Shown here: positions 51,695 through 61,040 of the stretch, one piece after another
How positions within the stretch are numbered: the stretch's first letter is position 1
How the letters are laid out: each line of letters opens with the position of its first letter
DNA from: Cyanidiococcus yangmingshanensis
Lineage: Eukaryota; Rhodophyta; Bangiophyceae; Cyanidiales; Cyanidiaceae
NCBI GenBank assembly: GCA_013995675.1
Contig: VWRR01000009.1
Span: 62,001 to 126,000, forward strand
Reading direction: 5' to 3'
DNA length: 64,000 bases
Program-made: the position numbers and the translations under genes
Notes under the pieces: model-generated
The model's database searches: none
The model's input: the letters and a program-made list of their open reading frames with translations, nothing else
What the model was told of the DNA's origin: nothing

Positions 51695-52826
51695 GAAATG
51701 AATAACAATGATAAAACACTCGTTACAACAACGTACTTATGCGGTCACGAACATGCACGGATACGGTACGCGTCCGCGTCCATCGACATGCGGTGGTTCG
51801 TCGCGCCCGCGAGGATGCGTGGCGCATCCAAATTCGGCGTAGGGGCACGCCACCTGCAACGTGTCCCTGCCGGTGGCGAACGCGCGCGTACGTGTCGCCT
51901 CGGGCTGGGGTGCGCCATGGCCGTCCGTCGCGGCACAGGGCCCCGTGGCGATTGCCAACGGAACCATCTCGGCGCGGTCTCGTGGTGGTTGTATTCGCCT
52001 GGCGGGGCCCGAAAGCTCAAACGCCTCTCCGTCCAGATGGCCATTCCTTACGATGCATGCGTGCCCACTCCCTGAGATGGTCGTGATGATGAAAGGTGGA
52101 GTGCGCCGCTTGCGCGGAAACGCTGACGCCTGGATCTGTCGAGACACCGAGCGCCCCAGCCAGTGACTGGAGACAAAACGACGGGGGATATGGTGTCCGC
52201 TCGGCGCGCGGGACACCTGCTCAAAAGGGCGGTGTATCGCGCGTGAACCATGCGTCCGGTGGCGCGGCTGCCCCTGGGGCGACATATCGATCCGTTCAGC
52301 ACGCAGCGACTCGAGTCTTCATGAGGTTTCCCCGACCGAATCACCTCTATGTCCTGGATCAAATTGTACATGCCATCCTAGTCCGGAAATCGACCTTGCA
52401 GACGCTTTGAATGCTGCGCTCATAGGACGGTGCCGAGCGTGGCAGCTCGCCAGCGCCCAGGGACAGCGCCGTTCGAAACGCCGCCGCCCAGTTTGGCGAT
52501 TTTGGTGGAGGCGGTGGCGGCGCAATCGCCCAACCCCGATTTGGCCCGGGCGGCTCGATCGTGCTGGAACGAACCGAGACGGGACATCCGGGGACGCGGG
52601 TGGTCCCGATCATAACCTCGGAGGCCCGAACGCGCGCGCTGTTCGCTGCAGCCTGCGTGCCTCGATGGCGAGCCGAGACGACACTGGCCACAATCACCGC
52701 GCACGGTGGTGGCCCGAACGCCGCGTCGGAAGACACGCCGGGTTAGGGGGAGGCGCTCGCCGGTGCGACGCCACCAAATGCAGCGTTGGCGTTTTCCGTG
52801 CTACGTACGTTCTGTTTGCTGTGCCT
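51695..52826. other. Divergent spacer between the secreted paralogues
   Basis: GC-rich, with many overlapping chance frames on both strands (for example 51737-52285 -, 52407 onward +). It should hold both promoters. The frame from 52407 is in register with paralogue 2 but lacks any conserved sequence before the signal peptide. Confidence 0.5.
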
Positions 52827-53495
52827 ATGCGTTCGTTGTTTCTCATTGGTATCTTTTGCTTTGCTTGGATTGCTTGGTGGTCCCATGTTGGGAACGCGGC
52901 AGTCGTTGCACCGGTCGCCTGGGAGACAATCGAGGATAATGCGCTGCGGCTGCCTACAGGCGCTGCTACCGGTATCTATATCAACGAAACCGACGCATTG
53001 GCCCTGAATATCAGCCAGTACGACTTTACGATCATGAACTCGCTTGCAACCTTGAATCACAAATTGTGTCTCAATAAAGCGCTCACTATTGGTGTAGCAA
53101 ACGTTGTCGACAATATGGTAGAGTGTTCGATCGCCGACGTCAATGCTGGTAACTGTAGTGCGTTGAAGAAGCCGGCCGTCGAGGAAGCGCTCGCCACCGA
53201 TGGTTGGACCAGCACCGACTATGCCGGTTTTGCTTACGCGGTGAAACTGCCAGCGCACTACTTCAACTGGTCCAGTCCGTACGCATACGGTGGCGAAGGT
53301 TTGTTCGGTCGAGAGGCGTACGAGGCCGCGCTCCTGGTCGTCCCCGATATGGAGCGAGCGTTGCACGCATCGCTGGTCTCCGATCGATACAAATTCATCG
53401 CATCCTACACGGCGCAAATGCTGAATGACGAGGTCTACACCTATGTTGTTTTGGGCGCGGACCCTAGTCAGAGCTGTTTCAGTGCAAGCCGGTGA
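52827..53495 (+). CDS. Secreted protein of unknown family, paralogue 2
   Basis: A 222-residue protein from the ATG at 52827, chosen because it begins the signal peptide (RSLFLIGIFCFAWIAWWSH) and gives the same length as paralogue 1. Shared blocks: YDFTIMNSLATLN, CLNKALTIGVANVVDNM, AGNCSALK, GWTSTDYAGFAYAVKLPAHY, FNWS, GREAYEAALLVVPDMERAL and VYTYVVLGADPSQSCFSASR. Conserved Cys as in paralogue 1. Sequons NET, NIS, NCS and NWS. The alternating hydrophobic pattern and the conserved Trp-Thr-Ser-Thr and Phe-Asn-Trp-Ser motifs suggest an extracellular alpha-helical domain. No enzyme signature seen. Confidence 0.75.
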   Translation: MRSLFLIGIFCFAWIAWWSHVGNAAVVAPVAWETIEDNALRLPTGAATGIYINETDALALNISQYDFTIMNSLATLNHKLCLNKALTIGVANVVDNMVECSIADVNAGNCSALKKPAVEEALATDGWTSTDYAGFAYAVKLPAHYFNWSSPYAYGGEGLFGREAYEAALLVVPDMERALHASLVSDRYKFIASYTAQMLNDEVYTYVVLGADPSQSCFSASR

Positions 53496-55646
53496 ACAGG
53501 TGGCGGATCGATGGAAACACAATCAGACCATGCCCTGGTCCGGTTGACTTGCCCATTCCTAACGATACGGGTCGGGTCGTCGTCCGGCTTCAGTTGCGCG
53601 TCCGAGCCCCGTTTTCGTCGTATCCGAGCGGGCCTCTATTGCGGCAAAGTTGGAGGGCCAAGAAACGAGCGGTTTTTTGGGAACAGAGCGGGACTCGTCA
53701 GCGAAGACGAAGATCATGCGGCCCGACATGGACCAGCGCGCCAGTCGGGACAGTTTATGGAGAGCGATCGCCATGCCCGGTTGATTGGGTTGGTGCGACA
53801 ACGAATGATAAAATGGCCAATATGAAAGGTAGGTTACTTTGGTTTTTTACTTTTCTTGTATGCTCCGTTCAATCGTCTTGGGTCGTGGATCGTTCGAGAG
53901 CCAGGGCAATGTATCCTTCCTCGTGCTCGATGAGCTCCTCGCGCCCGAGTCGATCCGAATCGGACGCCTTGATCAATGAGGTGCTCCCTATGAGGTCTCG
54001 AATCGTCCAGCGCATGGAATCATCTCGCGAGCAGCAAGACACCAGGGAATGCTGCTTTGCTCGATCCATCAGTGCGGGTAGTGAGACCTGCTTCGATATC
54101 CAGCTGCTTGGCCGTTCGTACGCTTCAACCTTTCTGTCTCAAACTGGTGACCGCATGGGTCCTCGGAATCGACTGCAACTGCAACGCCGTCCCAGGGGCC
54201 TTGCACACAAAGCGATGAGACGACGCCTCCTCTGTGCGCCGAACCGGTACAGCTCGCGCCACCGATGGCTGCAACGAAGACATTGTCTGTTGTGGATGCC
54301 AGACCGAGAGACCTCCCCAATTGACGCTGTGTCTTTTTTACGCTCCCGTCGCGCTGGAATCAACCATGTCCGCGAATATCCCAGAAACAACTCGAGTCCA
54401 AGCCACAGGAAACAGCACAAGTCGGGACCCTGAGTCTCCAATCCTTGGCAACGCGTAAAGTACCGCAACGGATCATGGTGCGCGAGCCTATGCTCCATAA
54501 CGCATCGGAGATATTCGAATATTCCGTCCATTCAACGACATCAATTTGCCCTGAATATGAACTGACCCGCTCGATCGGTGTCGATGGTTCGTTCGGTGCC
54601 CCAGCCCCGCCGAGGGTGCACCCTCCCCGTTGGGATGGTGCCATTTTCTCAGCGCGGCGTCACCCTCCAACAGTGCGTGCCGAACCAGAATCATGCATCC
54701 TACATGCGAACGCCGCTTTCGTCGCCTTCCTTTCCTAGACAAGTCTGTATCCCAAATCCGATCTTTCTTCATAAACAGGGTGCAAACGTCTGGAGCACCC
54801 GCTTCGAAAGAATCCAAGCCCATGCCGATACCATCGGATACAGCATGATCAGCCTGGGCCAGGATCGCCGATGCTTCCGCTGTCTAACACAATTTTCCCC
54901 AAACAACAACCGCTTGAGACGAAGCAAACGCATGGTGTCCTTCTGAATGCCGAGTCGCGACACGCATCGAGCCTGCGCACACGACGCAACTGTTCCGTAT
55001 CACGCAGTATCGGCGTACGCTGTGGAGACGTTTTCGCGCCTGCAGCTCCTCGTATCCCTATCCCCATCAACCTCATTCGCTACAAAATCGCCTGAACAGA
55101 CGTTCTCAATGCAAGCCAAGATCAATGGCGATCGATCTAGGCACGTTCGCTACCCTCTGCTTTTCATTCGACATGGGGAACGACTCTTTCACGTGGCTCT
55201 TGGTTCGAAAAGCCGATCTTGCACGACCCAAGCGTCACGGAAAACAACCATGCCAACCAGGCGTCTATAGACTCCTATATACCCTGCTCGTATGCTATAG
55301 GGACACCAGTTCCGTCCACAGAGGCGTACGTGCATGAATCGGCGACAACCTGCATCAGACTCGTGACGGCGCCGATGATGCCCCACTGAACACGTCCATG
55401 CGGCGCGCAAGATGCCCAGCACGCCGGCCGGGAGATCGTGCCGAGCGACGCGGTTCCCGTGCCGACTCGCTCAGGCGCGTGTTTCCCCTGACGGGGCTCG
55501 CTGCGCTCTTCGGCCGCGTGCGCGTGCACCGCTCCTCGTCGTTCGAGGCCGAGATTCGGGGTGTGCAGTGCTCGTCGCGAACCAAGATATTGTCGTGACT
55601 GTTCTCAACGGGCAAAGAGAGTGCTTTTCAGCGAAAACTGCAGGTC
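53496..55646. other. Long region without a supported gene
   Basis: About 2.15 kb. The longest frame (53492-54433, +, 313 codons) is Arg/Ser-rich with no motif and overlaps several minus-strand frames (53869-54069, 54139-54531, 54488-54823). A rapidly evolving or frame-broken gene cannot be excluded, but nothing can be recognised. Confidence 0.45.
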
Positions 55647-56192
55647 ATGGATGGAGCTCAAGGTACTTGTTTCGTTTCATCACTCCAATGGAGAGTCCAG
55701 CCCATTCGACTGGGTGCGGCGTGCGTAACGCAGCAACGTCGAGCGCAGTGGGCGTCGCCGGTCGTGCAGCGGCCTCGACAGGAGCGGTCTCCCGGTCGCT
55801 GGCTCCTGCGCAGGCCGTCGCGATCCTGTCCACGTCGACAGGACGGGGCTTGGGGTCCAGTGATGGCTGTGCGGGAGATCGACACGCAGGAAGAGATGGA
55901 ACGAGCCCTAACGGAAGCCGGCGACGCCCTCGTTGTCGTCGACTATGGCACAACGTGGTGCGGACCTTGCAAACTGATGGAGCCAAAGCTCCAATCTTGG
56001 AGCGAGGAGTACACGAAGGTAGTGTTCCTCAAGGTGATAGGAGACAAGTCCAAAGAGACCTCTATGATGATGAAAGCGGCAGGCATTCGCAGCGTTCCTA
56101 GTTTCCATTTTTACAAAAACGGAGAGCGCATCCACACCATCAATGGGGCGAAATCGGATGAGATTCTCAGCAGCATCGAGACGCACATATGA
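55647..56192 (+). CDS. Thioredoxin, probably plastid-targeted
   Basis: A 181-residue protein. Residues about 73-181 are a thioredoxin fold: ALVVVDYGTTWCGPCKLMEP with the redox pair Cys105/Cys108 in canonical WCGPC, then VVFLKVIGDKSKETSMMMKA, then the cis-Pro region GIRSVPSFHFYKNGERI. The first about 72 residues are basic and Ser-rich with almost no acid (RRAQWASPVVQRPRQERSPG), as in an organelle transit peptide; plastid is my preference, mitochondrion possible. The usual buried Asp of the fold is replaced in DYGTTW (Tyr-Gly in place of Phe-W/Y-A), so it is somewhat atypical. The frame is intact. Confidence 0.88.
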   Translation: MDGAQGTCFVSSLQWRVQPIRLGAACVTQQRRAQWASPVVQRPRQERSPGRWLLRRPSRSCPRRQDGAWGPVMAVREIDTQEEMERALTEAGDALVVVDYGTTWCGPCKLMEPKLQSWSEEYTKVVFLKVIGDKSKETSMMMKAAGIRSVPSFHFYKNGERIHTINGAKSDEILSSIETHI

Positions 56193-56933
56193 GCGCCCGC
56201 AGCCCGCATGGTCGCTCGTGCAGCACGCGAAGCGCAACGTCGCAGCTCCTGACGCGCTCGATCATGCGCATCCATGCTTCGGCGCGAAACCCGTTATAAA
56301 CCTCCGGCATGAAGCACTTGTTTCTACGGGCGATCCCTCGCAAGTCGTGCTGTTTCGATCGCCCAGTCTATGCACCAACCGGATGAAACATCCCGCAATC
56401 AGTTTTGGCCGGCCCCAATCCCTGGCAATGCGTCCACCACGGCCACCCGAAAAAATCCTACCACCAGCCCCGCCAGTATCTAGACACAAGCATCAAGTCC
56501 TCATAGAGACGAAGACGCTCCTGCACCGAGGCCAACGATCGGCATCTCTCTGTCACCACGCACGTATGGCAGCGGTCGCTCCACACACACACATCATCCA
56601 TACACCAAGCAATCGAACGGATGTTTCCGTGACGCTGGATCATCCCCCCGCCGTTGCACCGTGGTGAGGGGCCACCACGCCGTCTTCCTCGCCGCCACGA
56701 TCGATCTCGTCTCTCGCTGGTCGTCGGCCGTTATGGATCTCCGCCGCCGCAGGCAGACGCGTTGCCAAATGCTCGCCGGCCGACGGCGACGCGGTTTGTC
56801 GCGCTCGACCAAGCGTGTTTCGCAACCGCAGGTGCGACGACGACGACGACGAACACGCACACTACTGGGACCTAATATCGACAAGTTTGGTGCTGGTGAC
56901 TGCATCCTCGTCTGAGTTTATCGTGTCGTGAGT
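56193..56933. other. Intergenic region
   Basis: Between thioredoxin and the ClpS-like gene, same direction. Nothing recognised; overlapping frames at 56594-56915 lie in GC-rich repeats of CGA/CGC codons. Confidence 0.5.
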
Positions 56934-57622
56934 ATGGTGTTCATAGACCCTTGTTTATGGACAGGGAGCCGGCGTCGAGTGCATGGTGGCGGATGCCAAG
57001 TCCCGGTGAAGCGTCGTCGCTGGCAGTGCTGCGCTCTGGGAGCCTCGTCCGACGACGCTGCGGAACAGCCGCCGAGCGCAAACGAAGGGTCTGCCTCAGA
57101 GACGAACGCGCTGGGGCGAGAGGCATCGACACAGCGTCCACCGTCTGTGGTTCGGGTGCAGCTGACGGTGCTCCTGGAGACGACCGCAGCGTGGTTGGCG
57201 GCTCGTCAGCGAGGAGCACCTCGTGCTTCCGCGAGGCAGCTGGAGCGTGTACGTCGCTTGCCACCGTTTTTTCGTGACACGAGCAAGTCTGCTCCTCCGG
57301 CTGTGTCCGCTGCAATGTTTGCCGCTGGCGCTGGTTCGCGGAACACACCGCTCGTGGAGCCCGACGTACCAACGCGCTGTCGTATCGTTTTGTTTCGGGC
57401 CCAGACACCAGAGCACGCGCACTCCATAGAGTATTTAGTGCGAGCGCTGGTGAGTCACGTTCCGCGAATGGGTATCGGTGGGGCTGTATATACCTGCGGA
57501 GGTCCTGCAACGGTGTGGTCGGGCGGAAATCCTCGTTGCGGACCGGGAACTGGCAGAGTGCTGCTGTGGACGTCTCTTAGCGGACGGCATCATGGCCAAT
57601 GTAGAGCCACTGATTTCGTGAC
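56934..57622 (+). CDS. ClpS-like adaptor domain protein (probably plastid)
   Basis: The C-terminal about 85 residues fit the ClpS/UBR-box adaptor fold: RCRIVLFRAQTPEHAHSIEY, then LVRALVSHV, EVLQRCGRAEILVADRELAE and LLADGIMANVEPLIS. This follows the family order 'Y.V.L.ND......V..VL' ... 'H..G.A.V.....E.AE......GL...IEP'. ClpS delivers N-degron substrates to Clp proteases. The acidic ND pair and the His of the pocket are replaced here (RAQ and Gln), so substrate recognition may be lost or altered. The N-terminal about 120 residues look like a transit peptide plus linker. The frame changes once at about 57481-57490. The assignment rests on pattern alone; an unrelated protein is possible. Confidence 0.48.
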
Positions 57623-58412
57623 GATCAAGAAACGAGTCGGCTCGAGTTACTGATCGCGGTCATCGAGACTTGTCGTTTATGGACAGGCCGCGATGGACGT
57701 TGCGGCTGGCGGTTGCCCAAACCTCCTGTTCGTGTCGAGCGGCTGCTTGTCCACCGAATGATGTTTCGGGGAACATCGCTTCAGCGTCCGTATCGTATCC
57801 AAAGGTGTCGACAAAAGCACGACGTGATACGCACGCTGGCATGTACCATGAATCAACGAGACCAGATTCGCCGGCAGCTCGCCCGACTCGATGCAAGTCA
57901 GTTCGAGTCCGTGAGTTTCATCGCCGTTGATCGAAAGTTTTGAACAAGCATGACTTGAAAGAACAGCGGCGAGCACCGCGTTCAAGTCTCTATCCGTCGA
58001 GGTGCATCGACTGGCGTTGCATTCGAACCGCGCGAATGATCGTTGTTGTCGTCGACGAAACCACCGTGCACAACGGGACGCTGCTGACACACACACCGCG
58101 ATATACATCCCAGATACTGCCCACCTATCTGACAGGGTACTTTCGGGTATCCCAAACACAAACCGTCCTTGACGGAACGGGCGCCATGCGCAACCGTATC
58201 CGCTGCTTTACACTGCATCGATGCTCTGAGCACACAACAGCATCGGTCGCTCCGAAGCGTCTATTCGCTTCTTTTTCTCTATCGTTCATCGCTTGCTGAA
58301 CAGAATGCGTCTCGCTCACTTTGCCGAACGCTCTGGCAACAGGGTGATATCCGTGGAGACGAGCGTCTTTGATTTCGTCCCAGCCTTGCGCTGAAACACG
58401 GTTGGTGCTGAT
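57623..58412. other. Intergenic region
   Basis: Convergent spacer between the ClpS-like and AVL9 genes. Nothing recognised. Confidence 0.5.
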
Positions 58413-60230
58413 TCAGACGCCCCGGGGATATAAGAGGATCTTTGATCGGAATCGGGCAACGATTCCGAGGGTTGAAACGTTTCCCAATGATCTAAATGTC
58501 TGATGTTGTGAGCATCTTCGTCCGGCCGGCTCGTGAATTCCCCCAAACGACGCCCCTGGTGGTGAACTGTAGCGCGCACTCGTTGGGGTGCGCCTCCGCC
58601 ACCATTGCGTCCAAGCACTACGCAAAGAATCTAGATGGAGCGCAGAAGGCAGGTCATCGGTCGCAACTTTTTCAGCACCAAAGCTGAGCACCGAGCGTCG
58701 CTGTTCAAGATGTTTCAGGGCTGCGAACAGCGGCGCTCGGTTCGTTCGCCTCCATGTCGCTTGCCAGCGCCGAAAGTGAGTCGTCTCATGACTCCATCGC
58801 CAAAAAAACTCAGCGTCCAGCTCGCTGATCATGGCTCCAAGGTGCACCGAGGAAGCATCGCTCCAGGCTACCACAGTCAGCGCAAGGTGCACCACGTACC
58901 ATTGGAGTTGCTCGCGGAGCGTCTCCTCACTCAAAGTGGCAGCCGTGTTCGCTGCGATCAGCGCGTCCATAAAGCGCTTCTCTGTGCGGGTCAGGGTCAA
59001 CGATGACGCCACTGCCGGCGTGAAATAGACACGACCTCGATTCAACTCGACCAGCGCATCTGGATGCGGCGTCGGTTCTCGCAACGAGACCACCGTTCGC
59101 TCCGAGCGATTCGTCAACGTTGCCGACTCGTCGCGTCCTGGCGAACCGCTCGCCTTCGATGCACGCCGCGGAACCAACAGTGATCGAACCGGAGAACGCT
59201 CAAAGACCCGCGCTGGACGACACGAGGATGAGAAGAGACATCCGGCGCGAGTCGAGACGCCAGCAATCCAACCCGCCGGCGCTCGCGTCGACGGTTGCAG
59301 CAGCACCTCTCGCAGTAAAGTCAACGGAATGTATGGCTCGACCTGAATGATTCCACAACGATCTGCTTTGTCGAAAAGCCCCAATGGTAAATGCGCCAGT
59401 TCACAGTAACGAGCTAGGTCTGGTGCCTCGGCATCGCTATTTGCATTCGCGGCAGACGTCATGGGTGCTGTCGATGCACTCGGCGCGATCCATTCCGCCG
59501 GAAAGAGACTCACCAGGGAGAGTACGGTGCGTCCAACGAGCGCAGCGGGTGATCCAACCACCAGTATGCGTTTCTCCAGCAAAACAAGCTTCAGCAGTCG
59601 CAGGAGATCACGACCCAGTTGAGACACCAGTTGTCGTAGGCATGTGTCGCCAAACACATACGGTTCCAGACTGAGCGACAACGCGCTCGCGTTGGACATC
59701 TTGTCGCTGTCCATCACCACACCGAGATCGCTATTCAGGTCAGCAACCAGCGAGCGAAAACAACGCACTTGTCCAAAGTCATGTCTGGCGAAATAGTCAG
59801 CCACGACTGGCTCCAGACGTCTCGCTAGAAACGGGAACAGTGGCCATCGACTTAAAAGGACGACCGACTTTTGAACGAGACCACGAGCTGTCGCAGCAGC
59901 TTCGGCCGCGTTTGTGACGCGCGCTCGATCAACGGAACGCTGACGATAGCAGGCTACGCCGTGCACGATACCGATCGATTCCCGGTGCTCACGAATCGTG
60001 AAATAGACCACGTCTTGGTCTCGTTCGTGGGCGCCGTCCGGAAGAGCTCGCCACGCTACCTCCTTTAGCCAGTTCGTGGACTCGAGTATCTCGTGATTCG
60101 ACGACCAAAAAGCCGCCTGTGCTTCGTTGAACTCGGCGCACTCTATCTGGTGGCCGTGCTTCGCGTGGAAGCCAACCAATAGCCAGCCCAGAATCGGCAA
60201 CCGAGACCAGCGCAGGTCTCGTTCCTGCAT
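58413..60230 (-). CDS. AVL9: AVL9/DENN-domain late-secretory protein
   Basis: An intact frame of about 605 residues from the ATG at 60230. The N-terminal longin-like start LPILGWLLVGFHAKHGHQIE is the Avl9 signature, followed by VYFTIREHRESIGIVHGVAC, the DENN-type FPFLARRLEPVVADYF and LLRLLKLVLLEKRILVVGSP, then CELAHLPLGLFDKADRCGII and PYIPLTLLREVL. Avl9 proteins act in exocytic transport from the Golgi and DENN proteins often regulate Rab GTPases. The C-terminal part (HFRRWQATWRRTN, LHLDSLRSAWTQWW) is helical. The longer frame upstream to 60398 is Arg-rich without conserved sequence, so the shorter start is preferred. Confidence 0.82.
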   Translation of the reverse strand: MQERDLRWSRLPILGWLLVGFHAKHGHQIECAEFNEAQAAFWSSNHEILESTNWLKEVAWRALPDGAHERDQDVVYFTIREHRESIGIVHGVACYRQRSVDRARVTNAAEAAATARGLVQKSVVLLSRWPLFPFLARRLEPVVADYFARHDFGQVRCFRSLVADLNSDLGVVMDSDKMSNASALSLSLEPYVFGDTCLRQLVSQLGRDLLRLLKLVLLEKRILVVGSPAALVGRTVLSLVSLFPAEWIAPSASTAPMTSAANANSDAEAPDLARYCELAHLPLGLFDKADRCGIIQVEPYIPLTLLREVLLQPSTRAPAGWIAGVSTRAGCLFSSSCRPARVFERSPVRSLLVPRRASKASGSPGRDESATLTNRSERTVVSLREPTPHPDALVELNRGRVYFTPAVASSLTLTRTEKRFMDALIAANTAATLSEETLREQLQWYVVHLALTVVAWSDASSVHLGAMISELDAEFFWRWSHETTHFRRWQATWRRTNRAPLFAALKHLEQRRSVLSFGAEKVATDDLPSALHLDSLRSAWTQWWRRRTPTSARYSSPPGASFGGIHEPAGRRCSQHQTFRSLGNVSTLGIVARFRSKILLYPRGV

Positions 60231-61040
60231 CGGCGCTTCTTTTCTTCTAGCGCTCGTCTGGTCAACGCGCACACGGACAGCGAGTCCGGCGCTGCGCCGC
60301 GGTCGGCCGTCGCTGGCCCGCCCGTCCGTTAGGCGAGCCACGAAAACGGGATCTGCGGCTCGTCGGGCGCTGTCTCGACACCCACCCACAAGAAACAAAA
60401 GAAAACCGAGCGCTTATCACCCTGACCGAGTATACAGCACCCGAGCGTGCTCCGTTCGAAACCTCGTGACCGGTTGCAACTGCTCAATCGATGCGCCTCG
60501 TTGGGTGTCCGTCGTCTCCAGGCCGCGTCACGGTTCCATACACACCAAGACACGGCCGACGCGCAGGTTCGAATACCCTGTCCAGTACCGTGTCGCTCCT
60601 GTCGCCCGCAACAAAGCCAGCTGCTGCCGTACCAGCCGTTTGGTTTCGCGCAACCAAGGAGCACGTACCGTGACTGGCAACCTGACGCGAGCAGCAGCCA
60701 GCAGTGTTCCGCGCCGAGTCCAGGGCCACGACGTGCACACGGTGCTCGCGGTCGACCACAACGAGACGCAGTTTGGGTACCCGCGGTGTTCTGCGTGCGC
60801 TAGACTGCCCGCTACAAGTTCCAGCTGTTGCACCTGCGCGTTATAACCGTGGAGGCGGTCCGCAATGGTCCGTCCTCGGCCGTCATCACAGGTACACCTG
60901 TTGTTGGCGGCGGGCACCAGAACGACCTGGGAACCTCTCCATACCGCCGTTCGGAACATTTTCAGTGCCTGCTGCTATGCGCTCGTCCAAGTACCAGCTC
61001 GGTTCTGATGCCGCTCTCCATTGTCCGCGCGCTGCCGCAT

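Noticed and set aside
52407-52826. N-terminal extension of secreted paralogue 2
   Set aside because: It would place about 140 Arg-rich residues before a clear signal peptide; the ATG at 52827 gives the same length as paralogue 1.
53492-54433. 313-codon plus-strand frame
   Set aside because: Low-complexity basic sequence without motif; overlaps the stop of paralogue 2 and several minus-strand frames.
60540-60600. GGTTCGAAT resembling a tRNA T-loop
   Set aside because: The flanking bases do not pair into a T-stem and no acceptor or anticodon arms could be built. The same was true of GGTTCGAGG near 46146.
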